The notes: generated by a model not told the origin, from the letters alone. A DNA stretch of 10,923 bases from Bacteroidia bacterium (GCA_025450095.1 JANWID010000319.1:1-10923); one strand, 5' to 3'. Positions 1-7,474 are shown, numbered from the stretch's first letter. Program-made: numbers and translations.

Positions 1-212
1 AACACCACGCAGGAGTATGCAAGCATCATGAAAATAAATTTTAACCAGGGTTTAGATAACGACACTTCAATAAATAATCTTCCTGTAACCGCAGGATCAC
101 CCAGCTTTTTTCTTGCATTCCGTTTCCATCTCCTCAATGCAAGAAAGAATACCAGGAACACCGGAAGCAGTGCAAACAGATAAAGGTATTCAGGGTTGGC
201 GATACGGAACAT
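1..212 (-). CDS. batB: BatB-type VWA membrane protein, N-terminal fragment (runs off left edge)
   Basis: Only the first 70 codons are inside the window and the frame is open to position 1. The ATG at 212-210 lies 3 bases after the batA stop (218-216), so the two are probably co-translated. The N-terminus carries the motif ANPEYLYLF, a hydrophobic helix at about residues 8-27, then a basic stretch (RRWKRNARKK), and a second hydrophobic segment beginning near residue 56. The same layout opens BatA (ANPEFLYLF, hydrophobic helix, basic stretch), so this is read as the next paralogue of the bat cluster. In BatB proteins of this phylum a VWA domain with a MIDAS metal site follows, and TPR-containing BatC may be next or fused; that part cannot be seen here. 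Product identity is inferred from the paralogous N-terminus and gene order. Confidence 0.8.
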   Translation of the reverse strand, partial: MFRIANPEYLYLFALLPVFLVFFLALRRWKRNARKKLGDPAVTGRLFIEVSLSKPWLKFIFMMLAYSCVV

Positions 213-215
213 AGA

Positions 216-1211
216 TCAGGGCAGGCTTCTTAAAAGAGTTAACCGTAATGTAATTTCAAGAATAAAAAATGCGGCGGCAAGTAAAACGTAGGGAAGATAT
301 TCCTCCGTATATCTGCGGAATTCGGTCACTTCCACCTTTGTTTTTTCCATTTTATCTATTTCACCGTAAATTTCCTTCAGCTTGTTGTTATTCGTGGCCC
401 GGAAATACTTTCCATCGGTTGCCGATGAAATTTCCTGCATGATCCCTTCATCGATTTCAACCGGTACATTCTGGTACTGGATGCCAAAGGGAGTCTGGAA
501 GGGGTAGGGTGCCGTTCCATTCTTACCAACGCCTATTGTATATACGCGGATACCGAATGTTTTGGCAATTTCGCCAGCTGTAACAGGCGATACTTGTCCT
601 TTGTTGTTGACTCCGTCTGTGAGCAGAATGATGACCTTGCTTTTTGCCTTACTGTCCTTGATTCGGGCGATTGCTGTTGCCAATCCTTCACCAATTGCAG
701 TACCGTCTTCCAATACACCACTTTTGATTTCATCCATAAGATTCAGCAACACGGCATGATCGCTGGTAATCGGACATTGTGTAAAACTCTCACCGCTGAA
801 AATGACCATCCCGATCAGATCTGTAGGCCGTTCTTTTATAAAATCTGCCGCTACTCTTTTTGCAGCTTCAATTCTGTTAGGACGTAAGTCTTCGGCAAGC
901 ATGCTGGTTGAAACATCCATAGCCAGTACAATTGCAATCCCTTCGCTGGTGACATTGGATCCGCTTGAAGAAGATCGCGGACGTGCAAGAGCAACAATGA
1001 TTGCTGAAACAGCCAGGAAGCGCAGAAAAACAGGCAACCATCCAAAGCGTTGACGGATGGACGGCCTATAGTTCCTGAATGATAATAAGTCTGGTACCTG
1101 TATATCGGTTCTTCTTTTTGTACGGATCTTCCAGTGAACAAGTATCATTGCCGGAATTAAAAAGAACAGATATAAAAACTCCGGGTTGGCAAATTCTATT
1201 CCCTGCATCAT
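216..1211 (-). CDS. batA: BatA-type VWA-domain membrane protein
   Basis: Membrane-anchored VWA protein of the Bacteroides aerotolerance (Bat) type, 331 residues. There is a transmembrane helix near residues 11-27, a second at about 58-76, a VWA domain at about 91-285 and a C-terminal helix at about 309-328. The metal-ion-dependent adhesion site is complete: DVSTS (D99, S101, S103), T171 in DGTAIGEG and D199 in LLTDG. Family knowledge: these proteins are encoded with MoxR ATPases, and the VWA domain is thought to bind partner proteins; the exact role is unsettled. The gene starts with ATGATG inside the end of the upstream gene (ATGA overlap at 1211-1208) and is preceded by a good Shine-Dalgarno, which supports this start. 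batB follows after 3 bases. Confidence 0.92.
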   Translation of the reverse strand: MMQGIEFANPEFLYLFFLIPAMILVHWKIRTKRRTDIQVPDLLSFRNYRPSIRQRFGWLPVFLRFLAVSAIIVALARPRSSSSGSNVTSEGIAIVLAMDVSTSMLAEDLRPNRIEAAKRVAADFIKERPTDLIGMVIFSGESFTQCPITSDHAVLLNLMDEIKSGVLEDGTAIGEGLATAIARIKDSKAKSKVIILLTDGVNNKGQVSPVTAGEIAKTFGIRVYTIGVGKNGTAPYPFQTPFGIQYQNVPVEIDEGIMQEISSATDGKYFRATNNNKLKEIYGEIDKMEKTKVEVTEFRRYTEEYLPYVLLAAAFFILEITLRLTLLRSLP

Positions 1212-2182
1212 GCTGTTACCTCCTTTAACTCGGCAGCCTGCTTGTTGGCTTTAACAAATTCAATTGCTTCCCGCATTGCCTGTTCGTTTTCGTGTAAAAC
1301 GGGAACTACTTTGGCAAATTTTACCAGATCCGCAAGTTCCAGCATATTTTTCAACTGTTGCCGGATCTCGGGTGATTGCGAGGAAATGATGTTCAATCTC
1401 AGAATCTCATCCGTTGTCATTTCCATTGCCATTACCGACCACCGGTTTTCAATAAAGGTCCTGGTGATGTCCGACAATCCTGTAAAATACGATTTGTATT
1501 TTCCTTGCTGCCAGAGTTTAGCAGCTTCGAGTTCCTGGAGTGCCTGCAGGGCAATTTGGTCAGCAGGTCGCCATGGTTCCCTGATAATTTCCGGCTTTTT
1601 CTCCTTCCTGAATTTTTTAATAAAATAATAAACCAGTAAAATCACTAAAGCAATAAGAACAACAGCGATGAAGTAAGGCACCAGGTCCATCCATGAAAAA
1701 GGAATGATAACCTGGCCTTTAATATCTTTAATAGCCCGTGTGGTGTCAACAGGAATAGTCTGCACGGTAATCAGTATAGGTTTGGTCTCGGCCTTTTGAA
1801 ACGCAGTGTCACCCTGTACCCGGTAAAGAAATTCAAAAGGGGGAATTACATGAAAACCGGAATCAAATGATGTAAATTTAAAATGCTGACTGCGTGTTAT
1901 TGATTTTTCATTCTTGTTAAAAGTTGTATCGATCGGCGAGCTTTTCACTTTTTCGAACAATGAAAAAGTATCCGCTATGGCAGGAAATTCAACCCGCAAA
2001 TTCTCAGGGTATGTCACCCTTAAGCTTAAAGTAAATTGGTCGCCAATCAGGATGGATGAAGAATCCACTTCTGCAACAGCCTGGATTTGCTGCGCTGAAG
2101 CGGGAATTGCAAAAATCAGCAGCACCAGGAGGCAAACAAAATGCTGCCGCAGATATTGAATAAAATGTACTGAATGTTTCAT
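1208..2182 (-). CDS. BatD-like exported/membrane protein of the bat cluster
   Basis: A protein of 324 residues. The N-terminus is a signal peptide with a hydrophobic core at about 15-27 and a likely signal peptidase cut after ASA (residue 30). The region 31-165 is predicted to be beta-rich and periplasmic, with the opening (VAEVDSSSILIGDQFTLSLRV) resembling the first Ig-like unit of BatD proteins. One transmembrane helix lies at about 167-188, followed by a basic stop-transfer (KKFRKEKK) and a charged helical cytoplasmic tail of about 130 residues. Its start overlaps the DUF58 stop by one base (TAATG) and its stop overlaps batA (ATGA), so it is embedded in the operon. It is much shorter than the BatD usually encoded further downstream and corresponds to the small extra member found between DUF58 and batA in many Bacteroidota. 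No enzymatic motif is seen; a scaffold role for the VWA proteins is inference. Confidence 0.75.
   Translation of the reverse strand: MKHSVHFIQYLRQHFVCLLVLLIFAIPASAQQIQAVAEVDSSSILIGDQFTLSLRVTYPENLRVEFPAIADTFSLFEKVKSSPIDTTFNKNEKSITRSQHFKFTSFDSGFHVIPPFEFLYRVQGDTAFQKAETKPILITVQTIPVDTTRAIKDIKGQVIIPFSWMDLVPYFIAVVLIALVILLVYYFIKKFRKEKKPEIIREPWRPADQIALQALQELEAAKLWQQGKYKSYFTGLSDITRTFIENRWSVMAMEMTTDEILRLNIISSQSPEIRQQLKNMLELADLVKFAKVVPVLHENEQAMREAIEFVKANKQAAELKEVTA
1219..1224 (-). promoter_or_regulatory. Shine-Dalgarno of batA inside the upstream gene
   Basis: The minus strand reads AGGAGG followed by 7 bases and then ATGATG. It lies in the last codons of the BatD-like gene (encoding KEVTA) and fixes the batA start at 1211. 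A full-consensus Shine-Dalgarno is notable because genes in this phylum usually lack one. The other starts in this cluster, for example batB at 212, show none. Confidence 0.7.
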
Positions 2183-3057
2183 TAATGCCGTTTCTCCCGT
2201 TTCTTAAACAGGTTGATCAATGGTTGCACATAATTCTGATCGGTTGCGATCTTTGCCTGATCAACACCGCTTCTTGCAAATATGGTATCCAGCTCTTTTT
2301 GTTGCATTAACCAGTTCCTGTTATACTGTTCCCTTACCGAACGAAGTGAACTATCGACCCACAGCAATTTACCAGATTCCGCATCATGCAATCGGATCAA
2401 ACCCAGGTCAGGTAACTGGGCTTCATAACGGTCGTGAATACGTATAGCCACCAGGTCGTGTTTGCGGGCCGCGATTTTCAGGGCATTATTGAAACCACTG
2501 CCGAGAAAATCGGAAATCAGGAATGCGATGCTTCTTTTCTTGATAGAATTGTTGAAATATCGCAGGGCAAGTCCGATGTCAGTTCCCTTTCCCTCCGGTT
2601 GAAAATCGATCAGCTCACGGATAATATACAGGATATGGGATTTCCCCTTTTTAGGTGGAATGAACTTCTCGATCCGGTCGGTGAAAAAAATAACACCAAT
2701 TTTATCATTATTCTGGATGGCACTGAAAGATAGCACTGCGCATAATTCGGTGATCATTTCCCGTTTAAACTGCTTCCTCGTACCAAAATCACCCGATGCG
2801 CTGATATCCACCAGCAACATGACCGTTAGCTCGCGTTCTTCTTCAAATATCTTAACGTAAGGATGATTAAACCGTGCTGTAACATTCCAGTCGATGCTCC
2901 TGATATCATCTCCGGGGATGTATTCACGCACTTCACTGAATGCCATTCCGCGCCCTTTAAAAGCACTGTGGTATTCCCCCGAAAATATCTGGTTCGATAA
3001 CCCGCGGGTTTTTATTTCGATTTTTCTGACTTTCTTTAAAAGCTCGGTTGTTTCCAT
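2182..3057 (-). CDS. DUF58 (MoxR-associated, VWA-like) protein
   Basis: Protein of 291 residues. The DUF58 hallmark lies at residues 45-62: EYIPGDDIRSIDWNVTAR. A VWA-like core follows, with the MIDAS-type motif DISAS (D84, S86, S88) after the hydrophobic strand VMLLV. No signal peptide or transmembrane helix is apparent, so it is likely cytoplasmic or peripheral. DUF58 genes are almost always found next to moxR, as here, and are taken to be partners or substrates of the MoxR ATPase; this is family knowledge, not shown by the sequence. The start at 3057 is the first ATG in frame after a 69-base gap behind moxR. The stop TAA shares one base with the ATG of the next gene, which suggests translational coupling. 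Confidence 0.92.
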   Translation of the reverse strand: METTELLKKVRKIEIKTRGLSNQIFSGEYHSAFKGRGMAFSEVREYIPGDDIRSIDWNVTARFNHPYVKIFEEERELTVMLLVDISASGDFGTRKQFKREMITELCAVLSFSAIQNNDKIGVIFFTDRIEKFIPPKKGKSHILYIIRELIDFQPEGKGTDIGLALRYFNNSIKKRSIAFLISDFLGSGFNNALKIAARKHDLVAIRIHDRYEAQLPDLGLIRLHDAESGKLLWVDSSLRSVREQYNRNWLMQQKELDTIFARSGVDQAKIATDQNYVQPLINLFKKREKRH

Positions 3058-3090
3058 TTACTCTTAAAATTATAGAGCAACTTTTTTGAA

Positions 3091-3105
3091 ACCGGGTTTA
3101 CCGGT
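3091..3105 (-). other. Small hairpin between moxR and the DUF58 gene
   Basis: ACCGG and CCGGT at the two ends form a perfect 5-bp stem with a 5-base loop. It is the only notable structure in the 69-base gap 3058-3126. An alternative pairing, AAACC at 3089-3093 with GGTTT at 3116-3120, would enclose it. On the transcript (minus strand) the stem is followed by A residues, not U, so it is not a rho-independent terminator. It could be an mRNA stability or processing element, or chance. Confidence 0.35.
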
Positions 3106-3126
3106 AATCTGAGAAGGTTTAACGGA

Positions 3127-4113
3127 TCAGGGTACTTCAACAACGTTCAACACTTCATTGATCACCTCATCGGTATTGATATTTTCGGCTTCTGCTTCGT
3201 AGGTAAGTCCTATACGGTGCCGTAAAATATCATGGCAAACAGCCCGTACATCTTCCGGAATCACATAACCTCTGCGCCTGATAAACGCATAAGCCTTTGA
3301 TGCCAGCGCCAGGTTAATGCTGGCCCTGGGAGAAGCTCCATAGCTGATGAGCTGTTGCAGCTTGGCAAGATTATTATCAGTAGGGAAACGTGTGGCGAAA
3401 ACAATATCCAGTATATACTTTTCAATTTTCTCATCCATATACACTTCCCTGACCACCTTTCGGGCCTTTAAAATTTCATTCGTTGATACAACCGGATTTA
3501 TCTGAAGTGGTTCGGGACTCATATTCTGCCGGATAATCATCCGTTCCTCATCCTTGTTCGGATAACCAATCACAATCTTTAGCATGAAGCGATCCAGCTG
3601 TGCTTCCGGCAATGGATACGTTCCTTCCTGCTCAATCGGATTTTGAGTAGCAAGAACTAAAAATGGCTCTTCCAGCCTGAATGATTCTTCTCCAATGGTA
3701 ACCTGTCGTTCCTGCATGGCTTCCAGTAACGCACTCTGCACTTTTGCAGGAGCCCGGTTAATCTCATCAGCCAGGATAAAATTTGAAAAAATGGGACCCC
3801 GCCTTACTGTAAACTCTTCCTTTTTCTGGTTATAAATCATGGTACCGACAAGATCAGCTGGCAATAGATCCGGGGTAAACTGAATCCTGCTGAATTTAGA
3901 ATGGATAGCGGAAGCAAGAGATTTGATAGCCAGTGTTTTTGCAAGCCCAGGCACACCTTCCAAAAGCAAGTGGCCATTGGAAAGCAAGCCGATCAGCAAA
4001 CGTTCCACCATATATTTCTGGCCAATAATTACTTTCCCGATTTCCAGGTTCAAAAGTTCTGTAAATGAACTTTCCTGTTGGATTTTTTCATTGATTTCCC
4101 TAATGTCGGTCAT
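3127..4113 (-). CDS. moxR: MoxR-family AAA+ ATPase
   Basis: Protein of 328 residues with the full AAA+ set: Walker A GVPGLAKT (53-60), Walker B ILADE (113-117), sensor 1 in LATQNPIEQEGTYPLPEAQLDRF (N158) and the conserved R175. The C-terminal lid domain holds the conserved region around YGASPRAS. MoxR ATPases hydrolyse ATP and are thought to remodel or mature complexes with VWA proteins; here the DUF58, BatD-like, BatA and BatB genes lie directly downstream. I take the ATG at 4113-4111 as the start. The frame stays open further upstream, but the only earlier start is a TTG at 4137, which would add eight residues unlike the family and lies inside a hairpin close to the predicted promoter. The stop TGA lies at 3129-3127. 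Confidence 0.95.
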   Translation of the reverse strand: MTDIREINEKIQQESSFTELLNLEIGKVIIGQKYMVERLLIGLLSNGHLLLEGVPGLAKTLAIKSLASAIHSKFSRIQFTPDLLPADLVGTMIYNQKKEEFTVRRGPIFSNFILADEINRAPAKVQSALLEAMQERQVTIGEESFRLEEPFLVLATQNPIEQEGTYPLPEAQLDRFMLKIVIGYPNKDEERMIIRQNMSPEPLQINPVVSTNEILKARKVVREVYMDEKIEKYILDIVFATRFPTDNNLAKLQQLISYGASPRASINLALASKAYAFIRRRGYVIPEDVRAVCHDILRHRIGLTYEAEAENINTDEVINEVLNVVEVP

Positions 4114-4128
4114 AATAGTTTTTTTAAA

Positions 4129-4147
4129 CGGGCTCAATATTAGCCCG
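4129..4147 (-). other. Inverted repeat in the moxR leader
   Basis: CGGGCT (4129-4134) and AGCCCG (4142-4147) pair perfectly over 6 bp with a 7-base AT-rich loop. The element sits just downstream of the predicted moxR -7 box, so it would fall at or near the transcript start, about 16 bases before the moxR ATG. It could be an operator or a 5'-end stabilising hairpin. No U-run follows it in the moxR direction, so it is not an attenuator of the usual type. Confidence 0.4.
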
Positions 4148-4148
4148 G

Positions 4149-4176
4149 CAAATATGAAATTTTTATGAAGTTACAA
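4149..4176 (-). promoter_or_regulatory. Predicted promoter of the moxR-bat operon
   Basis: Reading the minus strand, TTG (4176-4174), a 17-base spacer and CATATTTG (4156-4149) fit the Bacteroidota sigma-70 pattern TTG-N17-23-TAnnTTTG with one mismatch in the -7 box. Transcription would start about 30 bases before the moxR ATG. This is a pattern match only. Confidence 0.5.
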
Positions 4177-4292
4177 GCCGGTAAATTGCCGGAAATACAG
4201 ATGAAAATCACCGCAATTCCGGATAAAATATTATCCCTTGAAATAGGACGGGGTGCAAAGATAACTTTTTCCCGCTCATTTTGGGTTTTCCC

Positions 4293-4300
4293 TAAATTTG
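4293..4300 (+). promoter_or_regulatory. Possible -7 box of the truA promoter
   Basis: TAAATTTG matches the Bacteroidota -7 consensus TAnnTTTG exactly and lies 18 bases before the truA ATG at 4319, which would give a leader of about a dozen bases. No TTG is present at the usual -33 distance, so the call rests on the -7 box alone. Confidence 0.4.
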
Positions 4301-4318
4301 CATGCACTAAATCAAAAT

Positions 4319-5092
4319 ATGATGCCCCGCTATTTCCTGCATTTATCATTCAAAGGAACCGAATACGCAGGATGGCAGATCCAGGAAAATGCAATTTCAA
4401 TTCAAGAGAAAATGAATACTGCATTATCCATGCTTAACGGCAGTGCAATTCAAACTGTCGGATGCGGGAGAACAGATACCGGTGTTCATGCAAAACAGTT
4501 TTATCTTCATTTTGACACAACTCAGGAAATTTCAGATACAGTAAAATTTTTATACCAACTCAATTCCATTTTGCCTTTTGACATTGCAGTCCATGATATC
4601 ATTCCCGTAGCGGATCACCGGCATGCGCGGTACGATGCTACGGAACGGATATACGAGTATTTCCTTATCAATATTAAAGATCCGTTTTTAAATGGCTATA
4701 CCTACTTCACACACCCGGAACCCGATATAGATCTGATGAACAAGGCTTGCAACCATCTTTTAAAACAGGGAGATTTCAGTTCGTTTAGTAAATCCAATAC
4801 CCAGGTAAAAACGAATATTTGCCATGTCACAAAAGCTTCCTGGGAAAGAAGAAAAGAATTGTTGGTTTTTACAATTGCAGCCGACAGGTTTCTCAGGGGC
4901 ATGGTCAGGGCGGTAGTGGGAACATTGCTCGAAACAGGTTTTGGCAGAATACCACCCGATAAAATAGTTGATATATTGGCATCACGCGATAGGAGAGAAG
5001 CTGGTATGAGTGTGCCTGCTTCGGGATTATACCTGTCTGCAATAAAATACCCGTTCCTTGATCCGGTATCGATAAATCCTTTCCCCGCATGA
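4319..5092 (+). CDS. truA: tRNA pseudouridine(38-40) synthase TruA
   Basis: Converts uridines 38-40 in the anticodon stem-loop of tRNAs to pseudouridine in the cytoplasm. The product is 257 residues, normal for the family. Visible motifs are FKGTEYAGWQ near the N-terminus, GRTDTGVHA with the catalytic aspartate D53, RFLRGMVRAVVGTLLE in the C-terminal half, and PASGLYL near the end. I chose the ATGATG at 4319-4324. The frame is open further upstream, but the only earlier start is a TTG at 4298 that overlaps the predicted -7 box and would add seven residues. The stop TGA overlaps the start of the following ABC transporter gene (ATGA), so the two are probably translated from one mRNA. Confidence 0.96.
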   Translation: MMPRYFLHLSFKGTEYAGWQIQENAISIQEKMNTALSMLNGSAIQTVGCGRTDTGVHAKQFYLHFDTTQEISDTVKFLYQLNSILPFDIAVHDIIPVADHRHARYDATERIYEYFLINIKDPFLNGYTYFTHPEPDIDLMNKACNHLLKQGDFSSFSKSNTQVKTNICHVTKASWERRKELLVFTIAADRFLRGMVRAVVGTLLETGFGRIPPDKIVDILASRDRREAGMSVPASGLYLSAIKYPFLDPVSINPFPA

Positions 5093-6855
5093 GCAGCGTT
5101 ACCGGAAAGGCCTACGATTTTCCTGTTTTAAGACGGGTTTTTGAATTTGTAAAGCCTTATAAAAATATCTTTCGTACAGCAGTGACATTAACATTGTTAC
5201 TTGCTGTATTAGGTCCTGTACGTCCCTGGTTAACTCAGTTAACGCTCGACCGGTTTATTGAAAATAATGATATAGCCGGTTTAATCAATATGACTATTCT
5301 GATGGTCGTTGTGCTGATGATTCAGTCATTGGTTCAGTTTTATCACAACCACCAGACAAACCTCCTCGGACAATATGTAATACGGGATATGCGAGTTAAG
5401 CTTCATCGTCACATCCTTGGATTTCCTATTAATTATTTTGATAAAACCCCGATTGGTACTCCGGTAACGCGGATTGTCTCCGATATGGAAACTATTGCAG
5501 ATATTTTTTCAGATGGTTTGATTGTTATCATTGGTGATATTCTCCAGTTGGCAGCTATTATAAGCTACATGTTTTATATGGACTGGCAACTTACACTGGT
5601 TGGTTTAAGTACCATTCCATTATTGCTGATAGCAACTAATGTTTTCAAAAACAAAATCAAAAAAACCTTTAACGATGTGCGTACACAGGTAGCATCCCTG
5701 AATATTTTTGTTCAGGAGCATCTTACCGGGATGCGAGTGGTCCAGGTTTTTAACCGGGAAGAAAAGGAATTCGAAGCTTTTCGAGAGATCAATCAGAAGC
5801 ATCGTGCTGCCAATGTGAAATCCGTATGGTACTACAGTATTTTTTTTCCGGTTGTTGAAATTCTCTCGGCAATTTCCATCGGGCTGATTGTTTGGTGGGG
5901 AGCAAGGGATGTGATCCAGGAAATGACCAGCTTCGGAACACTGGTGGCATTCATCATGTACATCAACCTGCTCTTCCGACCCATACGGGAGCTGGCAGAT
6001 AAATTTAATACGCTTCAGATGGGCATGGTGAGCTCGGAACGTATCTTCAGGGTATTTGATACTCCCTCAGGTCAGGAAGAGCAGGGTACCTTTGATGCAG
6101 CTCATATTGCAGGTGAAATTGAATTCAGGAACGTTTGGTTTGCATACAATGATGAAGACTGGGTACTTAAGAATATCAGTTTTAAAGTTCATAGGGGGGA
6201 AAGTATCGCATTTGTTGGAGCTACGGGTTCAGGCAAAACAACCATCATTAACCTGATCAACCGATTTTATGATGTCAGCAGGGGCGACATACTGATTGAC
6301 GGACGTCCTATCAGAGAGTATAATATTGCATCTCTCCGTGAAAAGATTGCTGTTGTTTTGCAGGATGTTTTTCTTTTTTCCGACACCGTCCGGAATAATA
6401 TTTCACTCGGAGCACTTTCGTGCGACGATGCGAGGTTAAGGGAAGCTGCAGAAAAAACCGGGGCGTGGAGTTTTCTCAGCAGGTTGCCGGGGATATTTGA
6501 CTACAGAGTGGGTGAAAGAGGCGGATTGCTTTCAACAGGACAACGTCAGCTATTGGCATTCATGCGTGCCTATGTTGTGAATCCATCCATACTGATCCTT
6601 GATGAAGCCACATCATCTATTGATTCAGAAAGTGAAGCCCTGATTACGCAGGCTACCAAAGCTGTTACACAGCAGCGTACTTCGGTTGTAATTGCTCACC
6701 GACTGGCTACTATTCAGAATGCTTCCCGCATTATTGTCCTGGATCATGGAGAGATCAAGGAAACCGGAACTCATGAGGAACTTTTGAAAAATGAAGCCTG
6801 GTATTTTCAGTTATACCAGATCCAGTTTAAGGAAAAGAGTGAAACAACGGCCTGA
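5089..6855 (+). CDS. ABCB-type ABC exporter (permease fused to ATPase)
   Basis: A half-size exporter of 588 residues, the usual length for MsbA/LmrA-like homodimers. The N-terminal half (about 1-330) has six predicted transmembrane helices of the ABC type 1 exporter fold. The nucleotide-binding domain follows: Walker A GATGSGKT (377-384), Q-loop Q425 in VLQDVFLF, signature LSTGQ (481-485), Walker B ILILDE with D505 and catalytic E506, and H-loop H537 in VIAHR. All ATPase residues are present, so it should be active. The signature has T in place of the first G of LSGGQ, a mild variant that occurs in active exporters. The substrate cannot be told from sequence; lipids, lipid-linked precursors or drugs are all possible. 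The start overlaps truA by four bases and a terminator-like hairpin overlaps its stop. Confidence 0.93.
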   Translation: MSSVTGKAYDFPVLRRVFEFVKPYKNIFRTAVTLTLLLAVLGPVRPWLTQLTLDRFIENNDIAGLINMTILMVVVLMIQSLVQFYHNHQTNLLGQYVIRDMRVKLHRHILGFPINYFDKTPIGTPVTRIVSDMETIADIFSDGLIVIIGDILQLAAIISYMFYMDWQLTLVGLSTIPLLLIATNVFKNKIKKTFNDVRTQVASLNIFVQEHLTGMRVVQVFNREEKEFEAFREINQKHRAANVKSVWYYSIFFPVVEILSAISIGLIVWWGARDVIQEMTSFGTLVAFIMYINLLFRPIRELADKFNTLQMGMVSSERIFRVFDTPSGQEEQGTFDAAHIAGEIEFRNVWFAYNDEDWVLKNISFKVHRGESIAFVGATGSGKTTIINLINRFYDVSRGDILIDGRPIREYNIASLREKIAVVLQDVFLFSDTVRNNISLGALSCDDARLREAAEKTGAWSFLSRLPGIFDYRVGERGGLLSTGQRQLLAFMRAYVVNPSILILDEATSSIDSESEALITQATKAVTQQRTSVVIAHRLATIQNASRIIVLDHGEIKETGTHEELLKNEAWYFQLYQIQFKEKSETTA

Positions 6856-6876
6856 AGTTTGACTCAGACCATTTTT
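6849..6876 (+). terminator. Probable rho-independent terminator after the ABC exporter
   Basis: GGCCTGA (6849-6855) pairs with TCAGACC (6864-6870) except for one C-A mismatch, across an 8-base loop, and is followed by A and then five T. The stem begins within the last codons and includes the stop codon. It would separate truA/ABC from mscL. The internal mismatch lowers confidence. Confidence 0.5.
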
Positions 6877-6975
6877 CGTTCGGGAACAATTATTTTTTAT
6901 TTTTAGGTGGTTAAACAAAGTTTTAATTATTTTACTGGATCAACAAATCAGTTTTACCACTAAAAAACTACGCAT

Positions 6976-7404
6976 ATGGGCTTTGTAAAGGAATTTAAAG
7001 AATTTGCCATGAGAGGCAATCTCGTTGATGTTGCTGTTGCATTCGTTATGGGAGCAGCCTTTGGAAAGATAATTTCATCGTTTGTTGATGGAATTATTAT
7101 GCCCATGGTTGGTATGCTGACAGGGGGTATTGATTTCAGTGATCAGAAATTTGTTTTAAAGCAGGCAATTCCTGAAATTAAAAATGCCGATGGAACAATT
7201 ATTCCTGCAATTGCTGAAGTGTCCCTTAAATATGGAATGTTTATAACCACTATCATAGATTTTATTTTCGTAGCCCTGGCTGTATTCATGGTGATTAAAG
7301 CGATTAATACAATGAAAAAGGCCGAGCCGGCACCACCACCTGCGGAACCGACTTATCAGGAACAGTTGTTGAAGGAAATCAGGGACCTTTTAAAATCGAA
7401 ATAA
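6976..7404 (+). CDS. mscL: Large-conductance mechanosensitive channel MscL
   Basis: A pore protein of the inner membrane that opens under extreme tension and releases solutes during osmotic downshock. The product has 142 residues, in the normal range. The amphipathic N-terminal helix ([11 protein letters not shown]) leads into TM1 at about 15-44 with the conserved stretch [18 protein letters not shown], a periplasmic loop at about 45-84, TM2 at about 85-110, then a proline/alanine linker ([10 protein letters not shown]) and a C-terminal helix [11 protein letters not shown] that bundles in the pentamer. The gene stands alone, about 120 bases after the exporter stop; I see no clear promoter match in that gap. 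The ATG at 6976 begins exactly at the family N-terminus. Confidence 0.97.
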   Translation: MGFVKEFKEFAMRGNLVDVAVAFVMGAAFGKIISSFVDGIIMPMVGMLTGGIDFSDQKFVLKQAIPEIKNADGTIIPAIAEVSLKYGMFITTIIDFIFVALAVFMVIKAINTMKKAEPAPPPAEPTYQEQLLKEIRDLLKSK

Positions 7405-7474
7405 AATGTTCCGTTGTGAATACTTCCTCAATGAAGTTATACGAAAGCTCTGAAAAACTAAATATACCATTTTT

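Noticed and set aside
562..1053. Several plus-strand open frames of 65-97 codons opposite batA.
   Set aside because: They are antisense shadows of a clearly conserved VWA gene and have no recognisable domains.
1242..1639. Plus-strand open frames of up to 128 codons opposite the BatD-like gene.
   Set aside because: Antisense to a gene with signal peptide, membrane helix and operon overlaps; the translation is cysteine- and serine-rich, typical of a shadow frame.
4114..4137. An upstream TTG start for moxR, adding eight residues.
   Set aside because: The extension lies in a hairpin close to the predicted transcript start, and the ATG at 4113 fits the family N-terminus better.
4165..4437. A 90-codon plus-strand open frame spanning the moxR/truA intergenic region.
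   Set aside because: It overlaps truA in another frame, crosses the predicted truA -7 box, and its translation resembles no protein family.
6529..6543. The altered ABC signature LSTGQ as a sign of a degenerate ATPase.
   Set aside because: Walker A, Q-loop, Walker B glutamate and H-loop histidine are all intact, and T at this position occurs in functional exporters.
6856..6975. A promoter for mscL.
   Set aside because: The gap is AT-rich, with several TA-TTT-like strings, but none has both a good -7 box and a TTG at the right distance.
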